Shown: positions 1-7,974 of the stretch, one piece after another
How the letters are laid out: each line of letters starts with the position of its first letter
Position numbering within the stretch: position 1 is the stretch's first letter
Source: Hyphomicrobiales bacterium
GTDB lineage: Bacteria > Pseudomonadota > Alphaproteobacteria > Rhizobiales > Xanthobacteraceae
Reading direction: 5' to 3'
Assembly (NCBI GenBank): GCA_026400425.1
Contig: JAPLPC010000346.1
Coordinates: 1 to 9,705 of the forward strand
Length of the DNA stretch: 9,705 bases
Notes under the pieces: generated by a model
Database searches by the model: none
What the model saw: the letters and a program-made list of their open reading frames with translations, nothing else
Told to the model about the DNA's origin: nothing
Program-made: the position numbers and the translations under genes

Positions 1-602
1 TCGATGCCGCGGGCGCGGACGCGGTCGAGATAGCGGAAGTACAGGTCGTTATCGAAGAACACCTGGGTGATCGCGCGGGTGGCGCCGGCGTCCACCTTGG
101 CTTGCAGCGTGTCGATGTCAGCCTCGAAATCGAGGCTCTCCGGATGTTTCTCTGGATAGGCCGACACTGTGACGTCGATGTCCGGATGGCGCTTGCGGAT
201 GCTGGCGACGAGGTCGGCAGAGGTCTGGTAGCCGTCCGGATGGGCGAAATAGGGCGTCCCGATGCCGGCGGTCGGGTCGCCACGCAGCGCCACGATATGG
301 CGGACACCGGCCTCGTAGTAGCGCGCCACCACGTCGTCGATCTCGCCACGCGGGGCGCCGACGCAAGTCAGATGCGCGGCCGGGGTGAGGGCGGTTTCTT
401 TCAGCAGGCGGACGATGGTGGCGTGGGTGCGCTCGCGCGTCGAGCCGCCGGCGCCATAGGTCACCGAGACGAATGACGGCGCCAGCGGCGCCAGTCGCTC
501 GATGGTGTCCCACAGCGTGCGATCCATCTCCTCGGTCTTCGGCGGGAAGAACTCGAAGGAGATGTTGGGAAGGTTGGGGGTGGCCGGGGTCGTCACGGTC
601 AT
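1..602 (-). CDS. metF: 5,10-methylenetetrahydrofolate reductase, N-terminal two thirds (cut by left edge)
   Basis: This cytoplasmic flavoenzyme reduces 5,10-methylene-tetrahydrofolate to 5-methyl-tetrahydrofolate, the methyl donor for methionine synthesis. The visible 200 residues start with a short polar leader, then SFEFFPPKTEEM at residues 15-26. Glu17 there matches the catalytic Glu28 of the E. coli enzyme, and Asp109 in the ALRGDP motif matches the FAD-contacting Asp120. The segments SVTYGAGGSTRERT (46-59) and TRAITQVFFDND near the edge are also typical of the (beta/alpha)8 barrel. Roughly the last 100 residues lie outside the window. The start at 602 is preceded by GGAG seven bases upstream. 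The frame stays open further upstream (a GTG at 641), but that extension has no family-like residues. In many related rhizobia an ArsR-type regulator with a methyltransferase domain sits just before metF; here none is seen. Confidence 0.95.
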   Translation of the reverse strand, partial: MTVTTPATPNLPNISFEFFPPKTEEMDRTLWDTIERLAPLAPSFVSVTYGAGGSTRERTHATIVRLLKETALTPAAHLTCVGAPRGEIDDVVARYYEAGVRHIVALRGDPTAGIGTPYFAHPDGYQTSADLVASIRKRHPDIDVTVSAYPEKHPESLDFEADIDTLQAKVDAGATRAITQVFFDNDLYFRYLDRVRARGI

Positions 603-706
603 CTCGCACTCCACCGCCGCGGGGGCAGCACCGGTTGTCACATCGGGTCTCTGGCGCAGCCATGGCTTAGGCTGCACTGCACAAAATAAGCGAAGACCCG
701 CGATTA

Positions 707-818
707 AAATAGCCCATCCGCCGGATATGCGAGATGGGAAATAGCCCACAAAGGTCCTGAATAGCACGCGGAAGGTATGGAATGTTCCTTGTGTGGGCAG
801 GCTTGGTCTCGAAATAGC
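707..818. repeat. Four dispersed copies of an AAATAGC word upstream of metF
   Basis: The word AAATAGC occurs at 707-713, 739-745 and 812-818, with a one-base variant GAATAGC at 759-765. The first two copies extend to a 10-base perfect direct repeat, AAATAGCCCA (707-716 and 739-748). The start-to-start distances are 32, 20 and 53 bases, close to three, two and five turns of the helix, so all four would face the same side of the DNA. On the metF strand the word reads GCTATTT. This is what a binding array for a transcription factor could look like, but I cannot name the factor. Short AT-rich words can also recur by chance in a low-GC spacer. Confidence 0.4.
744..798 (-). repeat. Imperfect inverted repeat in the metF upstream region, possible leader hairpin
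   Basis: GCCCACAAAGG at 744-754 is complementary to CCTTGTGTGGGC at 787-798, giving eleven base pairs with one bulged base and a 32-base loop. The loop holds a further GGAA/TTCC pairing and one of the AATAGC-type words. If metF transcription begins upstream of 798 on the minus strand, the element would be part of the leader RNA; otherwise it is a DNA-level repeat. The weak candidate metF promoter lies partly inside the left arm. I do not recognise it as a known methionine-, SAM- or folate-sensing RNA. Confidence 0.4.
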
Positions 819-1087
819 TATCGCTAGAATCGATGTAAACTACTGAAACGTAATTTTTTTATCGAAGGTTAGTTGCTCAGGATCGGAATGGGACGAATGG
901 GCAGAAGTTCCTCACATCGGTAAATGCCGTGATACGTCCTACAGCAAGGTGCATTGGTGACGGCCGTGTAGAAGTGGAACTCGTCGATCCGCCCAGCCGC
1001 GGCAGGACGAACGAAATTCGATTGCGATGTCGGGATCACGTCGCGGCAAACGTTCTTGAGGCGGCACCGCATACAGAGAGGACGATC

Positions 1088-1495
1088 ATGCTCTACGCAA
1101 TTCTGGCCTATCACGACGAAGACGTCGTCGTGTCCTGGGCGGCCGATCAGGATACCAGCGTGATGACCGGTCTCCACGAGATCCACGAGAAGCTGACGGC
1201 CGATGGTCAGATGGGACCGGCGGCGCGGCTCGGCGGCACCAAGGGCGCGTTCACCTTGCGCGGCCCCGGTGCCGGCGTGGTGATCGACGGGCCGTTTGCG
1301 GAAACCAAGGAGCAGTTGCTCGGCTTCTATGTCATCGATTGCGCGACACGCGACGACGCAATTGCGATTTCCCGTGATTTGCGGCGGGTGAATCCATCAG
1401 CCGTGTATGAGATCCGGCCGATCCAGCTATTTCTGCCCGGTGCGCCGAAGGAGGCGACGCATGCCTTGTCGGACCACGTCAGGGGCGGGTCGTAG
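1088..1495 (+). CDS. YCII/DGPF-domain small protein
   Basis: This is a 135-residue soluble protein of the YCII-related (DGPF) family. The hallmark DGPFAETKEQLLGFYVID lies at about residues 59-76, after an N-terminal MLYAILAYHDED strand and a helical segment with a conserved His (HEIHEKL). The fold is a ferredoxin-like alpha/beta barrel with a putative His-Asp active-site pair. The biochemical role of most members is unknown. Relatives are often encoded beside an ECF sigma factor of the SigJ/ECF41-like kind, but no sigma gene follows here. The start at 1088 is chosen because AGAGGA ends five bases before it and family similarity begins exactly there; the same frame is open back to 929 without family-like residues. 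The gene stands alone and converges on pheA with 45 bases between the stops. Confidence 0.85.
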   Translation: MLYAILAYHDEDVVVSWAADQDTSVMTGLHEIHEKLTADGQMGPAARLGGTKGAFTLRGPGAGVVIDGPFAETKEQLLGFYVIDCATRDDAIAISRDLRRVNPSAVYEIRPIQLFLPGAPKEATHALSDHVRGGS

Positions 1496-1540
1496 GATCG
1501 GCTTCGTTCCCGGCGCTAAGTCATCCCACTCGCCCCAGCA

Positions 1541-2413
1541 TCAGCCCTGTTGTTCGCCGAACGTCTGGCGGAACGGATGTGCGGGATAGACGCCGACGAT
1601 CCTGAACTCGCGTGAGAAGAATTTCAGCTCTTCCAGCGCAAAAGCCAGATTGCGGTCGTCGGGATGGCCGTCGACATCCGCATAGAACTGCGTGGCGAAG
1701 AACTCGCCATCGACCATGTAGCTTTCCAGCTTGGTCATGTTGACGCCATTGGTCGCGAAGCCGCCGAGTGCCTTGTACAGCGCGGCGGGTATGTTGCGCA
1801 CCCGAAACACAAAAGACGTGACCAGCGCAGCGGAGCCCTGATCCGCCCACTTGGCGTCCTTCGACAGAATGACGAAGCGTGTGGTGTTGTGGCTCTCGTC
1901 CTCGACGTCCTCGGCCAGAATATCCAGCCCATAGATCTCCGCGGCCAGGCGCGGCGCGAGCGAGCCGCAGCTTTTATCGCCGCGCTCGGCGACGATACGC
2001 GCCGAGCCGGCAGTGTCTGCGGCGACGATCGAGCGGACGCCGAGCTTGCGGATCAGGCGGCGGCACTGGCCGAGCGCGTGAACGTGACTCTCGATGGTCT
2101 TGAGATCCTCGATTTTCGCACCGCGTGGCGCCATCAGCTGGTGATGGATCGGGATGAACCATTCCCCGATGATGTGCAGGCCTGACGCCGGCAGCAGATG
2201 ATGGATGTCGGCAACGCGGCCGGCGATCGAATTCTCGATCGGGATCATGCCGAGATCGGCCTCGCCCGACGTAATCGCCGCCAGCGCATCCTCGAAGGTG
2301 GCGCAGGGCAGTGGCTCCGCCTGCGGAAACGCCTCGGCGATCGCATTGTGGGAATTGGCGCCGGGCTCGCCCTGGAAGGCGATCTTCAGGATCTGATGCT
2401 TGGGAATGGTCAT
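1541..2413 (-). CDS. pheA: Prephenate dehydratase, monofunctional, with C-terminal ACT domain
   Basis: The enzyme converts prephenate to phenylpyruvate, water and CO2, the committed step to phenylalanine in the cytoplasm. At 290 residues it has the usual length of the stand-alone form without chorismate mutase. The catalytic part covers about residues 10-185: IAFQGEPGANSH (11-22), IPIENSIAGRV (57-67), and the diagnostic NTTRF motif with Thr178, Arg179 and Phe180. The regulatory ACT domain covers about 198-278, with KALGGFA (214-220) and LESYMVDG (229-236) at the phenylalanine-binding positions, so feedback inhibition by phenylalanine is expected. AAGG lies about ten bases before the ATG at 2413. 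The gene follows kdsB after 21 bases and is probably cotranscribed with it. Residues 147-149 (Ser-Cys-Gly) look unlike the Ala-rich family sequence and may reflect paired frameshifts. Confidence 0.95.
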   Translation of the reverse strand: MTIPKHQILKIAFQGEPGANSHNAIAEAFPQAEPLPCATFEDALAAITSGEADLGMIPIENSIAGRVADIHHLLPASGLHIIGEWFIPIHHQLMAPRGAKIEDLKTIESHVHALGQCRRLIRKLGVRSIVAADTAGSARIVAERGDKSCGSLAPRLAAEIYGLDILAEDVEDESHNTTRFVILSKDAKWADQGSAALVTSFVFRVRNIPAALYKALGGFATNGVNMTKLESYMVDGEFFATQFYADVDGHPDDRNLAFALEELKFFSREFRIVGVYPAHPFRQTFGEQQG

Positions 2414-2434
2414 GGCGGGCCTTGTATCAGTCGG

Positions 2435-3175
2435 TCAGCTTTTTGCCAGCAGGCGGCGTGCCGTTTTCAGGTCGTGAGGGGTATCGACGCCGAGCGGGAC
2501 GGACTCCACGATCGCGGCGTCGATCCGCATGCCGGCTTCCAGGGCGCGCAGTTGTTCGAGCTTTTCACGCAGCTCCAGCGTCGATGGTGCGAGTTTGACA
2601 AAGCTCTCCAGCGCGGCGCGGCGATAGGCATAGAGCCCGATGTGATGATAGCGCGGGCCGTCGCCGTAGGGCGCGGTGGCGCGGGTGAAATAGAGCGCGC
2701 GCAGCCGGTTGGGGTCGATCGGTGAGCCGATCAGCTTCACCACGTTCGGATTGGTGTGCTCGTCATCCTTCCGGATTTCGGCAGCCAGCGTCGAGATATC
2801 GACCTTCGGATCGTCCAGCATTCGCACCGCAGCCGCGATGTCGCCGGGCGGGATAGTGGGCAGGTCGCCCTGAACATTGACGATGGTCTGGATCATGCCG
2901 GCCGGATCCAGTCTGCCGAGCGCCTCGAAAATCCGGTCCGAGCCCGAGGGATGGTCCGGCGAGGTCATCACGGCCTCGAAGCCATGCGCGGTGACCGCAT
3001 CGGCGATCTCGGCGGTATCGGTGGCGACGGCCACGCGACCGATGGCGGCCTCGGTGGCGCGTCGGGCTACATGCACGATCATCGGCAATCCCCCGATATC
3101 CAGCAGCGGTTTGCCCGGCAGACGGGTGGCGGCCATCCGGGCAGGGATGAGCACGAGAGTGCGTGGATCGGGCAT
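2435..3175 (-). CDS. kdsB: 3-deoxy-manno-octulosonate cytidylyltransferase (CMP-Kdo synthetase)
   Basis: The enzyme joins Kdo to CTP to give CMP-Kdo, the activated sugar needed for the lipopolysaccharide inner core; it acts in the cytoplasm. The 246 residues match the family length. The nucleotide-binding signature PARMAATRLPGKPL is at residues 11-24, followed by VAVATDTAEI (48-57), the sugar-site stretch TSPDHPSGSDRI (71-82) and VQGDLPTI (101-108), where Asp104 corresponds to the metal-binding Asp of the VQGDEP motif in E. coli. The frame is open to an ATG at 3244, but the start at 3175 (MPDPRTLVLIPARM) fits related proteins; no strong ribosome binding site precedes it. It heads a two-gene transcript with pheA and is divergent from cycM. 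Confidence 0.93.
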   Translation of the reverse strand: MPDPRTLVLIPARMAATRLPGKPLLDIGGLPMIVHVARRATEAAIGRVAVATDTAEIADAVTAHGFEAVMTSPDHPSGSDRIFEALGRLDPAGMIQTIVNVQGDLPTIPPGDIAAAVRMLDDPKVDISTLAAEIRKDDEHTNPNVVKLIGSPIDPNRLRALYFTRATAPYGDGPRYHHIGLYAYRRAALESFVKLAPSTLELREKLEQLRALEAGMRIDAAIVESVPLGVDTPHDLKTARRLLAKS

Positions 3176-3266
3176 CGCTGATGGGCTCGGCAAAGTGGGC
3201 TCGAATTCCGTGTGTCGGACCCGGAAAACCATGATGCAGATCAAGGGCGAACCCGGGGGCGCGGCG

Positions 3267-3294
3267 TTTATACGGGTTGCCAGAACTAGGGCAA
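3267..3294 (-). promoter_or_regulatory. Candidate sigma70-type promoter for kdsB-pheA
   Basis: On the minus strand TTGCCC (3294-3289) and TATAAA (3272-3267) are 16 bases apart, a reasonable alphaproteobacterial housekeeping promoter. It would start transcription about 85 bases before the kdsB ATG. Its -35 box lies between the two boxes of the opposite candidate promoter for cycM. Confidence 0.35.
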
Positions 3295-3304
3295 ACCGTT
3301 ATCT
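3277..3304 (+). promoter_or_regulatory. Candidate sigma70-type promoter for cycM
   Basis: TTGCCA (3277-3282) and TTATCT (3299-3304) are spaced 16 bases apart on the plus strand, about 105 bases before the cycM start. Together with the kdsB candidate the two -35 boxes form an inverted repeat (TTGCC at 3277-3281, GGCAA at 3290-3294), so the two promoters would overlap and might compete or share a regulator. Confidence 0.3.
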
Positions 3305-3407
3305 CGATCAGGCAGGCCGGCTGGGCCTGCAGACGTGATTCATGGGCGCGTCGGGGCCGTGGGAGCGGCCTTCCAATGACCTGAAACGGGCGTGGGGCTT
3401 ACGGAAT

Positions 3408-3956
3408 ATGGACTCTTTCGAACTCAACAAGATCATGGGGGCCATCCTCGGCACCTGCCTCGTGCTGATGGCGACGAATTTCACGGCGCAGGCAGTGTTT
3501 GCACCCAAGCCCGTGGAAAAGCCCGGTTACGACATCGCCGTGAAGGAAGAGCCTGCCGGCGGTGCCAAGGTGGCTGCTGTGGCCTCCGAACCCATCGAAA
3601 AGCTGCTGCAGACCGCCTCGGTCGAAAAGGGCCAGGCCGCTTCGAAGAAATGCGCCTCGTGCCACACCTTTGAAAAGGGCGGTCCAAACCGCGTCGGCCC
3701 CAACCTCTACGGCGTCATCAACGATCATGTCGGTCAGGGCCGCAATGGCTTCAACTTCTCCGCGGCCATGAAGGCCAAGGGCGGCAATTGGAGCTTCGAG
3801 GAGCTGAACAAGTTCATCGCCAATCCGAAGGGCACCGTGCCGGGCACCGCGATGGGCTTCGCCGGTATTCAGAAGGATAGCGAGCGCGCCGACCTGATTG
3901 CCTATCTGGCCACCTTGGCCGATACGCCGGTGCCGCTGCCGACCGCAGCGAAATAA
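3408..3956 (+). CDS. cycM: Membrane-anchored cytochrome c (CycM type)
   Basis: CycM carries electrons from the cytochrome bc1 complex to the aa3-type terminal oxidase in Bradyrhizobium, held to the periplasmic face of the inner membrane by an uncleaved N-terminal helix. The 182-residue product has that anchor at about residues 9-31 (GAILGTCLVLMATNFTAQAV within it), an Ala/Pro/Lys-rich linker to about 65, and a class I cytochrome c domain to the end. Heme is attached at Cys82 and Cys85 with His86 as ligand (CASCH); Met149 in GTAMGF is the likely sixth ligand. GPNLYGV and GFNFSAAMKAKGG are typical of the group. The start at 3408 has only a weak GGA before it, but the MDSFELNKI opening matches known CycM proteins. 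An ATG at 3342 in the same frame adds an unlikely charged leader. Confidence 0.95.
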   Translation: MDSFELNKIMGAILGTCLVLMATNFTAQAVFAPKPVEKPGYDIAVKEEPAGGAKVAAVASEPIEKLLQTASVEKGQAASKKCASCHTFEKGGPNRVGPNLYGVINDHVGQGRNGFNFSAAMKAKGGNWSFEELNKFIANPKGTVPGTAMGFAGIQKDSERADLIAYLATLADTPVPLPTAAK

Positions 3957-3996
3957 GATCGGACTCTTTGCGTTTCGTCACCTTGACGCGACGGTG

Positions 3997-4019
3997 CGGC
4001 CGGGCCCTCAGCCCGGCCG
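3997..4019 (+). terminator. GC-rich hairpin after cycM, probable intrinsic terminator
   Basis: CGGCCGGGC (3997-4005) and GCCCGGCCG (4011-4019) are perfect nine-base arms around the loop CCTCA. The hairpin begins 40 bases after the cycM stop and is followed by a short T-rich stretch (TTGTCGTTTCC from 4020), a common form of rho-independent terminator in GC-rich alphaproteobacteria. It would separate cycM transcription from the yej operon. Confidence 0.75.
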
Positions 4020-4167
4020 TTGTCGTTTCCATGTTACCAAAGCTTAAGCGGGACGTTTCGCCGCAACAGGCTAGGATGCAACCACGGCGGTGGCTGGTAT
4101 CTTGCGGGAAAGCCGGCATAATCCGTCGAACCCTCGCCTCAAATGGCCGTTCTACTCAATGCTCGGT

Positions 4168-6099
<1,932 letters not shown>

Positions 6100-6113
6100 G
6101 GAGCTCGTTGCGC

Positions 6114-7973
6114 ATGGCGCAGTTCAATCGTCGGCATGTTCTCGGTATTGGTTTCGGCGCCATCGCCGCATCGCGTTTCAGCCCGGCGCGCGCCCAAGGC
6201 GCCAGCGAAGCGCATGGCATGTCGGCATTCGGCGACCTGAAATATCCTGCTGCCTTTCCGCATTTCGATTATGTGAATGTGAAGGCGCCGAAGGGCGGGG
6301 TGTTTTCGACGATCCCGTCGGTGCGTGCGTTCAATCAGTCATTCCAGACCTTCAATTCGCTGAACGCCTTCGTCCTGAAAGGCGATGGCGCGCAAGGGAT
6401 GGCGCAGACCTTCACGGCGCTGATGACGCGTGCCGCGGATGAACCCGATGCGATGTATGGCCTGGCGGCGAAGTCCGTGCAGATTTCCGCAGACGGCCTG
6501 ACCTACCGCTTCACCATGCGGCCGGAAGCACGCTTCCATGATGGCAGCAAGCTGACCGCGAAGGATGCAGCCTGGTCGCTGACCACGTTGAAGGCCAAGG
6601 GCCATCCTATCATCATCCAGCAGATGCGCGATGTGGTGAAGATGGAAGCCACCGATGACGCCACGCTGGTGGTGACCTTTGCCGACAAGCGCGGCCGCGA
6701 CGTGCCGCTATTCGTCGCCAGCCTGCCGATCTTTTCGCAAGCTTACTACGCCAAGCGTGAATTCGACGAATCGACGCTGGATGCGCCGCTCGGCAGTGGC
6801 CCCTACAAGGTCGGCCGCTTCGAAGTCGGCCGCTACATCGAGTTCGATCGCGTCAAGGATTGGTGGGGCGCGGATCTGCCGGTCAGTCGCGGCATGTATA
6901 ATTTCGACGTCGTTCGCTACGATTTCTATCGCGACCGCGACGTCGCGTTCGAGGGATTCACCGGCCGCAATTATCTGTTCCGCCAGGAATTCACGTCGCG
7001 TGTCTGGAATACGCGCTACGATTTTCCCGCCATTAAGGATGGACGCGTCAAGCAGGAGACCTTGCCGGACGATCGCGCCTCCGGTGCGCAGGGCTGGTTT
7101 CTCAACACGCGCCGCGCCAAATTCCAGGATCCGCGCGTGCGCGAGGCGCTCGGCTACGCCTTCGATTTCGAATGGACCAACAAGACAATCATGTATGGCG
7201 CCTATGAGCGCACGGTGTCGCCGTTCCAGAATTCTGACATGATGGCGAGTGGCATGCCATCGCCCGAAGAAGTCGCGCTGCTTGAGCCGTTTCGCGGCAA
7301 GGTGCCGGCCGAGGTATTCGGCAATCCTTATGTGCCGCCGGTCTCCGATGGATCGGGCCAGGATCGCGCGCTGCTGCGCAAGGCGATCCAGCTGCTCAAC
7401 GATGCCGGCTGTGTGATCAAGGACGGCAAGCGGTTCACCGCGCAAGGCGAACCGTTCAGGTTCGAGTTCTTGCTGGATGAGCCGACCTTTCAGCCGCATC
7501 ACATGCCGTTCATAAAGAATCTTGCAACACTGGGCATCGAGGCCTCGGTGCGCATGGTCGATCCCGTGCAATTCCGCGCAAGGCGCGATGATTTCGATTT
7601 CGACACCTGCGTCGAGCGCTTCACCTTTTCGAGCGTGCCCGGTGACTCCCTGCGGCCGTTCTTTTCGGCCAATGCTGCGGCAACCAAGGGCTCGAACAAT
7701 CTGGCGGGGATTTCCGACCCGGTGGTGGATGCGCTGGTGGAAACGGTGATTGCCTCCGACTCGCGCGCCAAGCTGGTCATTGCCGCCCGTGCGCTCGATC
7801 GGGTGATCCGTGCCGGGCGTTACTGGGTGCCACACTGGTATTCGAGCAAGCACCGACTCGCTTATTGGGACGTGTTCGGCCATCCCGCCGAACTACCCAA
7901 ATATCTCGATACGATCGCGCCCGATTTGTGGTGGGCCGTGGCCAACAAGACAGCGACCGAGCAGGCGAAATAA
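6114..7973 (+). CDS. yejA: YejA-like periplasmic peptide-binding protein 2 (Tat-exported)
   Basis: This second family 5 binding protein, 619 residues, is a clearly diverged paralogue of the one just upstream. The two share DLKYPAAFPHFDYVN at the mature start, MRPEARFHDG, LDAPLGSGPYKVGRF, NTRRAKFQDPRVREAL and GYAFDFEWTN, but much of the ligand-facing sequence differs. A twin-arginine signal (NRRHVLG, residues 5-11) with a likely cut after ARA at 27 sends it to the periplasm. The start at 6114 is supported by GAGGAG (6098-6103) ten bases upstream, which overlaps the stop of the previous gene; only 14 bases separate the two. An ATG at 6054 in the same frame would overlap the first gene by 46 bases and place the Tat signal 20 residues inside. 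It presumably feeds the same YejB-YejE channel, perhaps with different peptide preference. Confidence 0.92.
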   Translation: MAQFNRRHVLGIGFGAIAASRFSPARAQGASEAHGMSAFGDLKYPAAFPHFDYVNVKAPKGGVFSTIPSVRAFNQSFQTFNSLNAFVLKGDGAQGMAQTFTALMTRAADEPDAMYGLAAKSVQISADGLTYRFTMRPEARFHDGSKLTAKDAAWSLTTLKAKGHPIIIQQMRDVVKMEATDDATLVVTFADKRGRDVPLFVASLPIFSQAYYAKREFDESTLDAPLGSGPYKVGRFEVGRYIEFDRVKDWWGADLPVSRGMYNFDVVRYDFYRDRDVAFEGFTGRNYLFRQEFTSRVWNTRYDFPAIKDGRVKQETLPDDRASGAQGWFLNTRRAKFQDPRVREALGYAFDFEWTNKTIMYGAYERTVSPFQNSDMMASGMPSPEEVALLEPFRGKVPAEVFGNPYVPPVSDGSGQDRALLRKAIQLLNDAGCVIKDGKRFTAQGEPFRFEFLLDEPTFQPHHMPFIKNLATLGIEASVRMVDPVQFRARRDDFDFDTCVERFTFSSVPGDSLRPFFSANAAATKGSNNLAGISDPVVDALVETVIASDSRAKLVIAARALDRVIRAGRYWVPHWYSSKHRLAYWDVFGHPAELPKYLDTIAPDLWWAVANKTATEQAK

Positions 7974-7974
7974 G

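Larger units (their letters stand above)
603..1087. other. Gene-free spacer between divergent metF and the YCII gene, AT-richer than its surroundings
   Basis: No convincing gene lies in these 485 bases. The stretch 681-900 is about 46% G+C by hand count, well below the flanking genes. It contains a seven-T run at 854-860, an inverted repeat (744-754 with 787-798), four AATAGC-type words, and a small hairpin (CCCATC 713-718 with GATGGG 733-738) that competes with an inner one (ATCC 716-719 with GGAT 723-726). On the minus strand TTGTGG (751-746) and CATATC (729-724) are spaced 16 bases apart and could be a weak sigma70-type promoter for metF. The open frame leading into the YCII gene from 929 shows no recognisable protein sequence. 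Nothing here matches a riboswitch class that I can recognise by eye. Confidence 0.6.

Noticed and set aside
118..663. 181-codon open frame on the minus strand overlapping metF
   Set aside because: It is an alternate frame of metF, very rich in Arg, Pro and Asp, whereas the metF frame holds the FEFFPPK and ALRGDP motifs.
851..860. Run of seven T as an intrinsic terminator
   Set aside because: No stable hairpin lies directly before it on the plus strand; the nearest short repeat (TAGC/GCTA, 816-827) is too weak and too far away.
929..1087. N-terminal extension of the YCII protein by 53 residues
   Set aside because: The extension has no family-like sequence, and the ATG at 1088 has a good ribosome binding site and begins exactly where the domain begins.
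869..1186. 105-codon open frame on the minus strand across the spacer and the YCII gene
   Set aside because: It overlaps the start of a clear gene, has no recognisable motif, and its composition looks like an antisense shadow.
1496..1540. Bidirectional terminator between the YCII gene and pheA
   Set aside because: Convergent genes would call for one, but I found no convincing inverted repeat in these 45 bases.
6708..7883. Long (391-codon) open frame antisense to the second YejA-like gene
   Set aside because: Long antisense frames are expected in GC-rich genes. The sequence is rich in Arg, His and Ile without any domain, while the plus strand encodes an unmistakable binding protein.
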